Part shown: positions 1 to 10,398 of the stretch, one piece after another | How the letters are laid out: each line of letters opens with the position of its first letter | How positions within the stretch are numbered: position 1 is the first letter of the stretch | NCBI GenBank assembly: GCA_964019165.1 | Contig: OZ025283.1 | Coordinates: forward strand, 5,281,001-5,345,000 | Direction: 5' to 3' | DNA length: 64,000 nt | From: Mastigias papua | Lineage: Eukaryota > Cnidaria > Scyphozoa > Rhizostomeae > Mastigiidae | Translations under genes and position numbers: made by a program | Notes under the pieces: model-generated | What the model was told of the DNA's origin: nothing | The model's input: only the letters and a program-made list of their open reading frames with translations | Database searches by the model: none

Positions 1-2087
1 AATTCCATTCCAATGTCTTCACTAAATATTCTTACTGTCTGAATCAGAGACTCTAGATCTTTTTCACTTTTTGCATAGAGTTTGAGATCATCCATAAACA
101 ATAAATGATTTATTTTCTCCTTGCTGGAAACAAAACTATACCCTGCTTTTACATTTCGTAGCACACTGGTCAGAGGTATTAGAGCAATCACAAAGAGTAA
201 TGGGGATAAAGCATCCCCTTGAAAGATCCCTCTTTTGATGCTTACTTCTCCAAGTTCTTGCTTTCCACAAGTGAGCTTCACTTTCCATCTCTTCATGCTC
301 TCTTGTAATAGAATTTGTACTTTCCCGTTTATTCCTAGATTCACAAGACATTCAAGTATCCAACTATGTGGGAGCATGTCGTATGCCTTGCGATAATCTA
401 TCCATCCCATGGCTAGGTTTCTTTTTCTAAATTTGACCTCCTTCAGTAACATTTTGTCTATAAATAGGAGGTCCGCAGTTCCTTTTGAGTTACGTCTGCA
501 GCCTTTTTGCTCTTCAGGAAATAAGTCGTTTCCTTCAAGGAACGTGTACACTTCATTTGCAACTATTCCAGTTAAAAGTTTCCAGGCAAGTGGGAGGCAC
601 GTAATAGGCCGATAGTTGCTGGCGACTGTACCTTTGCTATGATCTTTTTGGATAAGAACTGTCCTTCCAATTGTCATCCATGCAGGAGTTTCACCTGTTT
701 CTAAGCAGTGATTTAGATTTTCTGCTAGTTTTGAATGGAGACTAACAAAATTCTTTAGCCAATAACCCTGCACACCATCGGGTCCAGGGGCTTTCCAATT
801 TGGGAATGTTTTTAACATCGATTTGACTTCTTTGCTGGTGATTACTATGTCTCTCTGCTTGTCAATATTTCCAACTTCAGATCGAAAGTTGTTTAACCAT
901 TCTGCTTCTTTGTTGTGCTGAATTTCTTTCCCCCAAATATCTGACCAGAAGTTTATAGCATCAATTGCATCAGGAGCTTTACTGTCATGGTGCTCACTTG
1001 CGCCATTCAAATGTTGATAAAATCGCCCCTCATTATTGATAAACATTCTGTTTTGCTGAAATTGATTAATTCGTTGCTGGTATCTCTTTATTTTTCCAGT
1101 TTTCGCTACTATTCTTTGCTTAATTTCTTCTCTCACAGCTGGAAGGCTCTTTTGCTTTATTCTATATTTTCTCTGAAGATAATCCCGATGTTTTTTCTTT
1201 ATTGTTTTCTGTCCAATTAAGTTGTTAATCCTACCGAGGTCTTTGTTCAGTTGTTTCACTTGATTCTCTAGTCTTCTCCTCCACCAAGGCACTCCCCTTT
1301 CTTTTGGCTTTTTTCCCATCCCTACCATTTCAGTTACTACAGCTGCTCCTCCGTATATCAGATCATTCACTTGACTTATATTATTCAACTTTACTTTTCC
1401 TAGCACCATATTTATATTACTAACCGCTTCTTTCAGTTTATTTTTGTCAACCCCCTTTAATGGTGGTAAACGTTCTCTCTGCTGTTTGGCATAAGCTTTT
1501 ATTTTCTCTACAATTAGCTCCTCTTCCTCACTTAAATTTGATTCTTCACACTCTACATCTAGCTGTATCTGATTTGCGTCTTCGCTGGTCATCTGTCCGT
1601 CGCACTTATCTCCTGGACTACCTGTCATGTTGCTAATTGCTATTGAGTCTACTTGTTGGACCTCTTCATTGACCTCCATCGATCTTCCTGCTCCATCACA
1701 CTCTATAACATTTCCTATTTGCCCATATACGGCATCATCAATTGATCTCCTTATTGCTTCTAGTTCTATGTCAGACAACCATTTCTTCTTTATTATTTGA
1801 GATTTTTGATCAACAAGTCTCTGTTCTGTTATTGCAAACATATTCTGTTCAATCCATAAGTTGTGCATTCTCTTTCTATACCCAATCCTCTTTGGGTTGC
1901 TTTTAAAAAAGCACTCCATTACAACTCTGTTCTCTTCATGAGACCATTTTCGTCTAGTCCTCTTAGCAGTAGCAGGATGACGACCGGGACCACGCTGCTG
2001 TGCCATGGTACACCTGCCGGGCGAGAGACCTTCACTACTAGCTCCAGTCTCATTCACGCCGTTATCTTTAACAATTAAGTTAGACAT
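1..2087 (-). CDS. Non-LTR retrotransposon ORF (R2/NeSL-like reverse transcriptase), 3' end outside window
   Basis: Reading the minus strand from the ATG at 2087-2085, the frame stays open without a stop to the window edge, giving at least 695 residues. An in-frame stop lies upstream at 2118-2120, so this Met is a sensible start. The N-terminal part (about residues 40-80) is a basic Trp-containing Myb/SANT-like stretch. It is followed by an acidic Asn/Glu-rich linker and a long basic region. The reverse transcriptase core occupies about residues 430-695. Visible motifs are GPDGVQGYW (near 436), NYRPITCLPL (near 491), WIDYRKAYDML (near 564, catalytic Asp), GIFQGDALSPLL (near 622) and the FMDD box (DD at bases 87-92). 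The endonuclease end lies beyond the window. The uninterrupted frame sets it apart from every other element here and suggests a young copy. The R2/NeSL-like assignment comes from remembered family resemblance and is less certain than RT. Confidence 0.85.
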   Translation of the reverse strand, partial: MSNLIVKDNGVNETGASSEGLSPGRCTMAQQRGPGRHPATAKRTRRKWSHEENRVVMECFFKSNPKRIGYRKRMHNLWIEQNMFAITEQRLVDQKSQIIKKKWLSDIELEAIRRSIDDAVYGQIGNVIECDGAGRSMEVNEEVQQVDSIAISNMTGSPGDKCDGQMTSEDANQIQLDVECEESNLSEEEELIVEKIKAYAKQQRERLPPLKGVDKNKLKEAVSNINMVLGKVKLNNISQVNDLIYGGAAVVTEMVGMGKKPKERGVPWWRRRLENQVKQLNKDLGRINNLIGQKTIKKKHRDYLQRKYRIKQKSLPAVREEIKQRIVAKTGKIKRYQQRINQFQQNRMFINNEGRFYQHLNGASEHHDSKAPDAIDAINFWSDIWGKEIQHNKEAEWLNNFRSEVGNIDKQRDIVITSKEVKSMLKTFPNWKAPGPDGVQGYWLKNFVSLHSKLAENLNHCLETGETPAWMTIGRTVLIQKDHSKGTVASNYRPITCLPLAWKLLTGIVANEVYTFLEGNDLFPEEQKGCRRNSKGTADLLFIDKMLLKEVKFRKRNLAMGWIDYRKAYDMLPHSWILECLVNLGINGKVQILLQESMKRWKVKLTCGKQELGEVSIKRGIFQGDALSPLLFVIALIPLTSVLRNVKAGYSFVSSKEKINHLLFMDDLKLYAKSEKDLESLIQTVRIFSEDIGME

Positions 2088-2374
2088 TTCACTCGTAAGA
2101 GGGTAGTGGATTTTAGGTTACACAACCACCGGTATTTTTTATTGAGACACCATCTCTAGGAAGGTTGCCGACCAAGGCTGAAGAGTCCCTCCCACCCATA
2201 AGACAGATTAACCCCCGCCGGACGCCAACCCGGTATTTCATGATCTCGGGGAGAGCTGGCAGGTACTACACCTTGCTCAAGGGTGACCTGGAGGTAGTTA
2301 TGGCAAAGGGTAACCTCATTATCCCACGTCGAAACTCCATAACCGGATGCAGTTTTATGTCGTACCCAGGACAA
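2088..2374 (-). other. Probable 5' leader of the minus-strand LINE
   Basis: This 290-base stretch lies between the LINE start codon and an (ATT)n tract. It is less AT-rich than its surroundings and short frames exist on both strands, but none resembles a protein. By position it is the untranslated 5' end of the LINE. I could not place the exact element boundary or a target-site duplication. Confidence 0.4.

Positions 2375-2426
<52 letters not shown>
2375..2426. repeat. (ATT)n microsatellite
   Basis: About 17 uninterrupted ATT units. The poly-Ile/poly-Tyr frames through it are artefacts. Confidence 0.97.
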
Positions 2427-2427
<1 letters not shown>

Positions 2428-3163
2428 TACTTCAAGACCTGTCCTCTTCCTATAATAAAGTCATTTTTATCAATGTCTCCATGGGTGCTCTCGGCGTTAT
2501 GGGCGCCTCCTGTGATTCCTTTCTTTCTCTACTCCAAGATCTGAGTTTTGACAAAGTTACACAGCGAAGAATTATTATGAAAACAATTAATATTGCCATT
2601 AGGTCAACGTATTACATCTTCTGCCAAAGAAATAAATCATGGAACAACCCTGAACTCCTGACCTTCTGAACATTCACTTCCTGCTATTATACCTTTGAGT
2701 TATGTTACATGTCAATTATTATTGTTATTATTTTTCATGTGCTTAGTACAAACTAGCCAATGGTACACTACCAATTATATGCGAGGTGTATTATTGTAAG
2801 TAACAGATATATACATATGAAAGTTTAAAAAAAAAATTATTATTAGTATTATTAGTATTAGTATATTAGTAAACATCTAGGTCATGTACCACACTCATAG
2901 CTTTCTTCCTTGAGTCATATTAATGCCGTTATATCTTGTATCGCAAAATCTTGCATTCATTTGGAAAGTTCTTATATCTGAAAGCTCTTACTATCTTTAA
3001 AGAGGTTTGCCCTAATGAAAGACAATAACAGCATCATTAAGATAATTTCCATCATTTTGTACAAGTCGAATATATAAGGTCCGGTCTTACCAAAATGATA
3101 AACAAGGAAGACGGCGCATGGCCTATTTCTCGCAACTAAGATGTTATCGACATTTTTGAGAAG
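2427..3163. other. AT-rich stretch without a gene
   Basis: I see no coding signal. It contains a degenerate ATT/AGT-rich tract near 2830-2875. Confidence 0.5.
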
Positions 3164-4776
3164 ATGAAAGGTAATGAATGGATGGCAGTGGTTGAAGAAC
3201 ATAAGTCAAAATTTAGCTTAGATGCAGCTGTTGGTAATATCACTGCCTACAGCAAGGTAAACTCTGTGACTGGCAAACTTAGTAGCCGTCGAGGGAATGC
3301 CAAAGAGCTCTTCCTGTCAAAAAGGTTTGATAGACCTGTGCGTAAGGCAGCGTACCTTTCAAAGGTCATGCATGAGTCACCAAGAACAAAGAGACTACGA
3401 GCTGATCTTAAGACCTCAGAGCATGAAAATAAAAAACTCAAATCGTCCCTGAATGATTGTAATGATGAATCGACTTAGAAGCCCATGGAAGCTAACATAT
3501 TAAGTAAAGAATAGCAAGAGACTTTATAAAGTCTTGGATGTCTTGAATATGGTCAGAAGATCATGGTCTCGAGTGAAACTGATTAAAAGAAATGGAAATA
3601 TTTTAAAAGATGAACTTTGCAATCTGCAATCACAGTATGATCATACTGCAAATCACTTACTGAAAACAAAAACTATGCTTGGGAAAAGGCCCAGTGGTGT
3701 TGTGAGGAATTTAAGAAAGAAAGTCAGCAGAAGAGATAAAAGCAACTCTGTAAAAGTGCAGAACAGTTGCAGAAGACAACCCAAGATTTGCATACCACAT
3801 CAAATAAGCTAAGCTTGGTGTAGAGCGAGTTGAAAATCAAAGCGGGGAAAATAAGGAGTCTAAAAGATGGTGATTCATTAAATGAGAATGTTGAAATGTT
3901 TTTTGCATCCATAAAGAACACTATGTCAGACCAGTGTGCCACCAATGGTGCTTTTTACATCAATGGCACAAGATTTAAGGAAGCAAGTGATGCCAAATTT
4001 CATTGAAAAATGGGACCAATTCTCAAAAGATGAAAAATCCTGCATACTTGAAATGGGATGGTTCTTCTGCAAACTCCATCCTCTCGTTACATTCGCAGAA
4101 GAGGCAAATAAGTCCATGCTTAAATTTGAGAAAGAAGAACTAATTCTAGAGAGAACAAACAAATGCGCCTTGTTTCTAGTGGTGAGTCTGGGGCAGTGAG
4201 ATCTATTAGAACGGTCTGCTCTGCCTTTAAACGAAGAGGTAACCAACAAGCTGGCATGTCAGAAAATTTCAAGGTTTACTTGGATGGAATTGGCAGCCAG
4301 CATCGACTAATTCAATTTGAGGAAAACAGATTCAATGCTGTGTTTTATAATAGAGGGGCTGCCTGTCATCATCTACAGCACATTTTACATTTCATAGATC
4401 AGAAAGACATCCAAAATCGCTTACTACAGGTAGTAGCAGAGGATTTGGAAAATGATGTCTTTGCAGCTGGCACAACAGCACTTGGAATAGTTTCCTAGTT
4501 AACAACAGGTATTTCAGGCATGTTGTAAAACTCAAATCAATATTTGAGATGAACCCCTTTCTGGCTTAACTCCAAGATGCTTTGCAGAAATTATCAAATA
4601 ATGCATCCCAATTATTGGAGGGCAAAGGGATCTTTAATGAAGAGTTTGCAGAAATCAAAAGAGATGTTGTCTATGAAAGCCTTATGTCAAGGAAGCACAG
4701 TGATGAGTTCCAAGTCTTCACTCAGCAGAAACTAGAAATCATCCGTGCTACATTTTTTACTGTTTTGGAGAGGTAA
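3164..4776 (+). pseudogene. Decayed protein-coding unit of unknown family, possibly transposon-derived
   Basis: A series of plus-strand frames at 3164-3478, 3534-3812, 3936-4199, 4195-4498 and 4582-4776 follow one another in the same direction with protein-like composition: Lys/Glu-rich, with heptad-like stretches in the first two. Stops and frame changes separate them. The fourth piece holds the most structured sequence, including QFEENRFNAVFYNRGAACHH at 4312-4371, which resembles a multi-copy family I associate with invertebrate genomes but cannot name. The pieces may be exons of a retained gene, but the stops directly between them and the lack of clear splice sites favour a decayed copy. 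A hAT-like transposase relative is possible. Confidence 0.45.
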
Positions 4777-6036
4777 TGTTCTGAACAGTTCCCTGAGAGC
4801 ACGTATTATGAGCAGTCAGTTCAACTGGTGTTACAAAACTTCTAACGTTCCTACATCAAATATGATTTCAGAGAGAGACTGTGCAGTGTCTGACGTTCTT
4901 TTAAAGCCATAGCCAGCTGCAACCACTCTATTTTTAGAAGCTCTGGAAATTTGAAGTAGTAACAAACCAGCTGACTGGTGTTACTCATTACTTGAAGAGG
5001 AACGTGCAATGTACCAAGAAGAGTCAAGGACAGTGGCAAGAAAGATTAAGACAAGGATAAGAAAGATAAGATTAAGATTTCTGTACACCCAACTTCAATA
5101 TCATACTGTAGTGCTGTCTTCTCAAGCTCCCTCAAGTTACTATTTTCAAAGGTCACACTCCGAGAGGGGCAAAAAGTTGATTTTGATAGCAAAGCAATGA
5201 CATCACACCTTGTAAGAATCTTTGAATTAAACGTGACAAAAACGGATGAGGGTCTGGTGTGTATGATATCTTTCATGATGAAGATGCTATTCTGTTTACA
5301 TACCCACAGCCAAAGGAATTGAGGAAAGGAAACACTATCATTTTGCAGTAAAAACTAATTGCAGAAAGTTAACATCTCTGCAGATGGACTTTGTAATAAG
5401 ATTGACCATATACCTCTAAGCTATGTTTCCTATTGAGTTACTAAGTCCTGCTAAGGTAAGTTGACTAGGTTGGCTTCAAGAAAGGAAATGATAAGCTTAC
5501 GGCTACAAAATTTTGTACTTTTAGTTGTTGCTAAGGTAACCGAGAGCTCTCCCCACGAGGTCATTCTGTACATGTTTACCAAGTTTAGTGCTGGTGATTT
5601 TTTAGCCATTCTTAAGTCTGCTTAACCATTCTTAAGTCTGTTTAGCCCTTTCCTAGCCACAAAGAATAGATTATAGGAAATGGTTTTCATCAGAGAGCAA
5701 TTACTCTGTGGTTGTTATGGCAACGTTGCTGCTCCCATGGTAACAACTATTGTAAACAAGCCCCTTGTTGGTGGGTAACATGTGTACCAAGTATGAATAC
5801 CATACCATGTTTAGTTATCGAGTTATTACGTTTTATATGAAGGTATGATAATGAATTTTAGTTATAATGGTGACATCTAATGTTGGGTCTTACAATGCAA
5901 ATAGAAACTGTGTCTTTTCAGAAATTTAGGCAAATTCGGATACTTCAATTTACCACAACCCTAAAATGGCTAGAGATACAGCTATGGTAAAAAAATGTTG
6001 TGCTCCCTGAAGGATGCTCTATCGATTCAGTAGCAA
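4777..6036. other. No gene recognised; repeats only
   Basis: No convincing coding sequence. A short direct repeat (agccattcttaagtctg and accattcttaagtctg) lies around 5602-5640. The pair gttgttatggcaac and ccatggtaac near 5708-5745 looks like palindromic X-box DNA but has no promoter context. Confidence 0.4.
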
Positions 6037-6980
6037 ATGTCTGCGCTAACTTTTCAATTAAACGACAACCTCAATAACCTACTTTCAAAGTATCTTTCTG
6101 GGGAAACCTTAAACATTCTTTATAAACTATCTAGTAGACTTAATCTACATTACGGTGGTGTGATTTGCCGAATTCCAAATAAAGAAGATAGTCTGCATTG
6201 TCATGGAAACGTCCTGATGTAAAAACTCGAACCAGTGCAATATTCTGCAGCTTTAGCAATAACTGGTGTTTAGAGAGGAACTTCTTGGGGAAAAGATCTA
6301 TCATGAACCAGGTTGGGAATCGTTGTATTCAAGAAGATGGAGTAGGAGGCTCTTCATGCTGTATAAATAATCAACAACTTAATACTAGACTACATTAGTG
6401 AATCTATTCCAAACTTGAATCAGTTTAACTATAATCTTCCAAGTCAACTCGTTATTGGGCAAATAAAGGCAAGAACTGGCAATTATAAGGCAAGCTCTCT
6501 CCCGGACAGCTTACTTGGGTGGAGCAAATTGGACCCTGAGATTAGAGAATTTCCATCCATCAATGTTTTCAAGAGCAGACTATTTCCACTTATTTGGCCT
6601 CCTTCTCATTCTGTTTTCGACATCTGCAATCCATATGGGCTTGCACAATTAACTCAAATTAAGGCAGGCCCGAGCAAACTTAATTACCACAAATTCAGGC
6701 ACAAATTCAGTGAAACAATAAATCCCAAGTGTCAAATCAATGATGGTACAGAGGACATGAAACACTACCTATCGCTGTGCAATTCCTTCTGTGTACAAAG
6801 GTGAGACCTCCTTGCTAGTGTCCTGCAGGTGCTGCGCTCTTTTGATCTACTGACGTTCCAAACCTTATTCTTTAAAAAATCCTTTTTACGGTGACAAAAA
6901 CTTGCCATTTGAAGTGAATAAATTTATCCTGCAAACTACTATTGTGTACATTCTAAGGAGAAAGTGTTTGACCTAATAAA
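6037..6980 (+). mobile_element. 3' end of a LINE ORF2 (reverse transcriptase C-terminal region), decayed
   Basis: Successive plus-strand frames form the tail of a non-LTR reverse transcriptase: the RT thumb region at 6037-6222, a segment with GWESLYSRRWSRRLFMLYK around 6310-6368, then 6415-6804, which ends in a region typical of LINE C-termini (YHKFRHKF followed by a Cys/His-rich stretch near 6720-6790). After a stop the frame continues as RDLLASVLQ and NLPFEVNKFILQTTI up to 6975. Stops at about 6220, 6267, 6395 and 6804 and frame changes show it is dead. The upstream RT catalytic part is absent. The clade is probably CR1/Jockey-like. Confidence 0.65.
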
Positions 6981-9133
6981 AATGATCCACCTTCGGTAAT
7001 CACCATAACCCTGCTACTCATCCCCATTTTGAACTAGTTCTCTGTTTTATGTGCGTGCTAAATTATGAACCCCAATGTGTTTTTTCTTTAAATTATTTCT
7101 TTTGGCGTTTTTCCTTGTTTTTGTTTGTTGTTGCTGAGAGCCAACTGCGTGTACCAGTTGGCAGTTTATCGTATGACTCAAGTTGAAGTAACCGATGGAT
7201 GGGCGTATCAACTATGTGGAGAAGTAAACTCGCTGAACTCTTCGAATGAAATCTTTTATTCTGCAATAGAACTCGTTTATACTTAATAATTCACTCTTGG
7301 AAAGTAAAACTCTTTTATCGATGTCACAGTCATACAGGTGAACTCTTTCTGTATTTGTTTGTAAATGGCTTTGTATACGCATATGAAGTTCCTGAGGTTA
7401 TGGACCGCTTGATCATCTTCGGACACTTGACAGTGCTATCGCTATTTGCTGTATTGTTATGTTAGACCTTTTGGTTTGTTATCTGGATATACTTTATTGT
7501 TAAATGTCATATTATACAGTCCTCAAGGACTACGAAGTAGAATCTTTGAATCGTGGATCTATAAGAACCCCAACTGGGTGAATTCGAGAATTGCAATATT
7601 TCCAACCTGCCGTGCAGGCTTTACGTACAGACCAAGAACTTAGGCAGAAAACTGTACAATGTGTTGTGGGATCGTCCGGAAAGTATGTACGCCATCTCAC
7701 CACTTCTCACAATATTTTGAGTACCGAGTACCTTTCGACTTACCTGCCAACTCCCCAATACGAGTGTGTGTAGTTCTCCTTCACCATTGTTTGCCACTTT
7801 TCACTCCCTTTCTCCCTTGCCGACCCTGAGAGCGTACGTACTTTTCGGAGGCTCCCTTTGTGTAATGGCCACGGGGTGGATAATTATCAACTTACTCCCC
7901 GTGGTATCGTTCCTGTATTGTAGTTGTCACTGATTATCAGCATAGAAAAAAATTTCAAAGGAACCCAAAGCTTTGCCTTCTTGGAAGGAAATTGGCAATT
8001 CTCAAATTCAAAAACGTCAGACACATATCTTTTACAACAAATTACAGTAAAGTTAGTATTTTGGTATACTTTTGCAAAGATTGGCAATAGCTCCGAATAA
8101 TAAAAAATTGAAGAATCAGACCAATAAACAAAGGGGACAAAACTTGGAAAGAGATCACTGTAAAATCTTTGAACGTGACAAGTACGAAGAGCACAAGAAA
8201 AAAGATAGGAGAGAAAGGCTGGAGATAAACAAAAGAATATCCTTAACGATTCATCTAAAACGCCAATTCCACAATCATCCTCGTTTAAGCACAAGAATAC
8301 AAAAATTCGCTCTTTGAAAAAAGCAGAAAACTCTCTTCCACAAAGCCGAATAAAAAGAAGGAAATTACATTTCGCACATGAACCCTGGCAAAAACGACAA
8401 TGTGTACAATCGCAAGCTTGATGGAGTGAAGTAATACGAGCAGACAAGATATTTACTGTTCCCTTTAAAACATACTCTAGATATTCTGAATGGAAGTGTA
8501 ATCAGCCAGAGTGAAACCTGTACAGAACGGTTTTGCAGAAAAGTTAACATTTAGTATGTTGTTGAAAATTCATCAGAACGCACAAAGAGTATATATTTCA
8601 TAAGAATACTAATCATCATCATACATGTTCATATGAGGCTTGTGATAATGCAGTATTATTGGCAAAAGGGTCGTGCCGGGTCTGCAAATCCCAATATGTA
8701 CCGTCTGATTCACATTCAGTTGTAGAGCTTTATTCTTGCAATGATACTGGTGCATGCATAATGAATTTATGGGCTGAGCACAGTACTCATGGTCTGGCTG
8801 AAGGGGACTTAACGAAACAATCTTCCGAATCTGATTCAGATTATACAACCAGTGATGACTGCGATTCATGCATACAGTTTTATCAGTAGAAAAAGAACGA
8901 TGCTAGGCACAGCACTAATGCGTGTTGTGGCCAACATTGAGCAAGCTTTAGAATTGTGGCAAGAGAAAATCAATCCCTTACAAAAACAATACAATATGCC
9001 AGCTCTATTATGGACTGGCTATGGATGATTACAAATATTTATGTAAATAATAATAACAGTGATTTAGTGTGATGGTAGCTACAACTCTCTCTGACTCTCA
9101 TTCCTCGAAGACGTTGGATATAACAAACTGGCG
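6981..9133. other. Unassigned region with weak ORFs
   Basis: No feature here could be named. A minus-strand frame of 186 codons (7887-8447) is the longest, but its composition (Phe/Ser/Cys-rich, the complement of an A-rich strand) looks like a chance frame. A short hairpin (ccacgggg and ccccgtgg) sits at about 7867-7901. A 76-codon plus-strand frame at 8659-8889 has a Ser/Asp-rich end and no recognisable domain. The region may contain part of an LTR element upstream of the gag-like fragment at 9134. Confidence 0.3.
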
Positions 9134-9368
9134 ATGAGAAAAAGCGACAGAGCACTATTAGTAAGGAACATGGCTGCTAAACTTGATGTAGCACCCTTAC
9201 CAAGCTTCAATCAACACAGCGAGGCCAATAATCTTGCCTCTCGATGGAAAAACTTGACTAAACGGTTTCAAACCGTTATTAAAGTGGCAAATATCTCTAG
9301 CAAGACCCAGCAAAGAGCATTGTTGCTGTACCAAGCAGGTCCAGTGGTACAAGTTATCTTTGAAACCC
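9134..9368 (+). mobile_element. Gag-like fragment of an LTR retrotransposon
   Basis: The frame starting at 9134 encodes a short helical, basic and aromatic stretch with the pattern ASRWKNLTKRFQTVI followed by QQRALLLYQAG. This is the pattern of the N-terminal capsid region in Gypsy-type gag proteins of invertebrates (sample-specific Trp, then a QRALLLHxAG-like helix). It breaks off at about 9368, where a different repeat begins. It may belong with the Copia or Gypsy pieces downstream, or be an independent fragment. The family assignment is tentative. Confidence 0.35.
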
Positions 9369-9376
9369 TTGTGTTG

Positions 9377-9565
9377 AACTGGTTGACTCCCACAATACGT
9401 AATCGTGTTTACGATGAGCTCTCAGTCAATCACAAGCATAGAATCACAAGTCCCAACTTCACGGCAGAATAAACACACAAATAGATAGATGAAAACAGTA
9501 TATAACCAAGTAAAAAAGATGCCCCAGATACTGATCCCTTTCACTAGTTCTCACTTGTGTGTAGT
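9377..9565 (+). repeat. Dispersed repeat, copy 1 (second copy at 44090-44320)
   Basis: The stretch with cccacaatacgtaatcg, tttacgatgagctctc and cggcagaataaacacac is repeated at 44108-44180 with a few substitutions, and similarity continues weakly for another 100 bases in both. It contains AATAAA and could be part of an LTR, but no LTR ends were found. Confidence 0.6.
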
Positions 9566-9605
9566 ATTGTGACTGGTGGAACTATGAAAACTCCTTGAAC
9601 GCTGA

Positions 9606-9730
9606 ATAGGAAGAAAATTTAGAAGAACCTAAAACCATCAAAGAAGCATTTGATTCTCCTTTGAAGGAACAATGGCAAGCAGCTCTGAATAATGAGTACT
9701 CCTCTTTAATGAAAAACAAAGCATGGACTC
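9606..9730 (+). mobile_element. Copia pol, piece 1 (start of reverse transcriptase domain)
   Basis: In the frame from about 9612 the sequence reads EEPKTIKEAFDSP, then KEQWQAALNNEYSSLMKN and AWT. This is the conserved entry to the Copia (Ty1-type) reverse transcriptase. It stops exactly where a LINE begins. The next Copia codons follow at 11404, so this is the left edge of a split gene. Upstream gag, protease and integrase parts of this Copia copy were not found. Confidence 0.75.
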
Positions 9731-10120
9731 GTGCCTCTTATTCATCACAAATGATTGGTATTGTAATCTAGATGAAAGCAAATGCACAGGTATTGTTTTT
9801 GTTGACTTGAAAAAGGCATTTGATACAGTGGACCATGAAATTCTCATAAGAAGCTCAGCCATTACGGAGTTAAAAATACTGAGCTGAAGTGGTTTTTTCA
9901 TATCTTAGCAATAGACGGTAATGCTGCAAGGTCAATGGAGTATCATCTAACTTTGAATATATAAGGTGTGGTGTCCCCAGGGGTCACGTCTTGGACCTCT
10001 CTTGTTTCTTCTTTACATAAATGATATGCCATGCGCACTTAAATGCTCCAAGATTACGATGTATGCTGACGATACTAGTCTGGCATACTCCGCTAAGAGT
10101 GTTAGCGATATATCCAATGT

Positions 10121-10398
10121 AGCACGAAAAAGCGGGAACATTCTTTTAGCATACTGAAAGCTTTTTTCGTCCGACACTTGTCAGAGTATGAAACGCCGGA
10201 TAGCGACCGAAAAGTGAACTGACATATTGCCAGATGCGGGTAAACGTGATATGATGAATAATGCGTCTATTTGGCCCTATTATTGGCCAATTAGCACCTA
10301 TTCACCATTGTTTACTTGAAGAATCCAAGTGAGAAAAGGAACATTTTCCCGCTTTTTCGTGCTATAGTGAAGTTCTGTAGTACCAACAGACTTTTCAT
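10121..10398. mobile_element. Short non-coding insert in LINE A with hammerhead-like motif
   Basis: This insert of 278 bases interrupts the LINE A reverse transcriptase between codons. The 11-base direct repeat atatccaatgt flanks it (10110-10120 and 10399-10409). It begins with agcacgaaaaagcggg, and an inverted copy of that string lies at about 10348-10366, so most of the element can fold back. It ends in tagtaccaacagacttttcat, the same end as the insert at 12199-12719. Its inner part is inverted relative to that second insert. Long variable target duplications plus a constant 3' end argue for retrotransposition of a non-coding RNA; a Penelope-type element or retrozyme is the best guess. Confidence 0.7.
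10150..10190 (-). ncRNA. Hammerhead ribozyme-like motif, mutated copy
   Basis: On the minus strand the 6-base arms CATACT and AGTATG bracket CTGACAAG, a short loop, GGACGAAA and an A/T stem ending in UUC. Compared with the copy at 12614-12655, the core CTGACGA is CTGACAA, so the catalytic G is replaced. This copy is expected to be inactive. Confidence 0.5.

Noticed and set aside
136..351. Minus-strand 71-codon frame
   Set aside because: It lies in a different frame inside the LINE reverse transcriptase ORF, which is open throughout.
5700..5760. X-box/RFX-like palindromes
   Set aside because: Imperfect and with no adjacent gene or first exon.
7887..8447. 186-codon minus-strand frame with a Cys cluster (CDCTHCRFCQGSCAKC)
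   Set aside because: The cluster looks zinc-finger-like, but the rest is Phe/Ser-rich complement of A-rich DNA, with no domain, no neighbours and no splice evidence.
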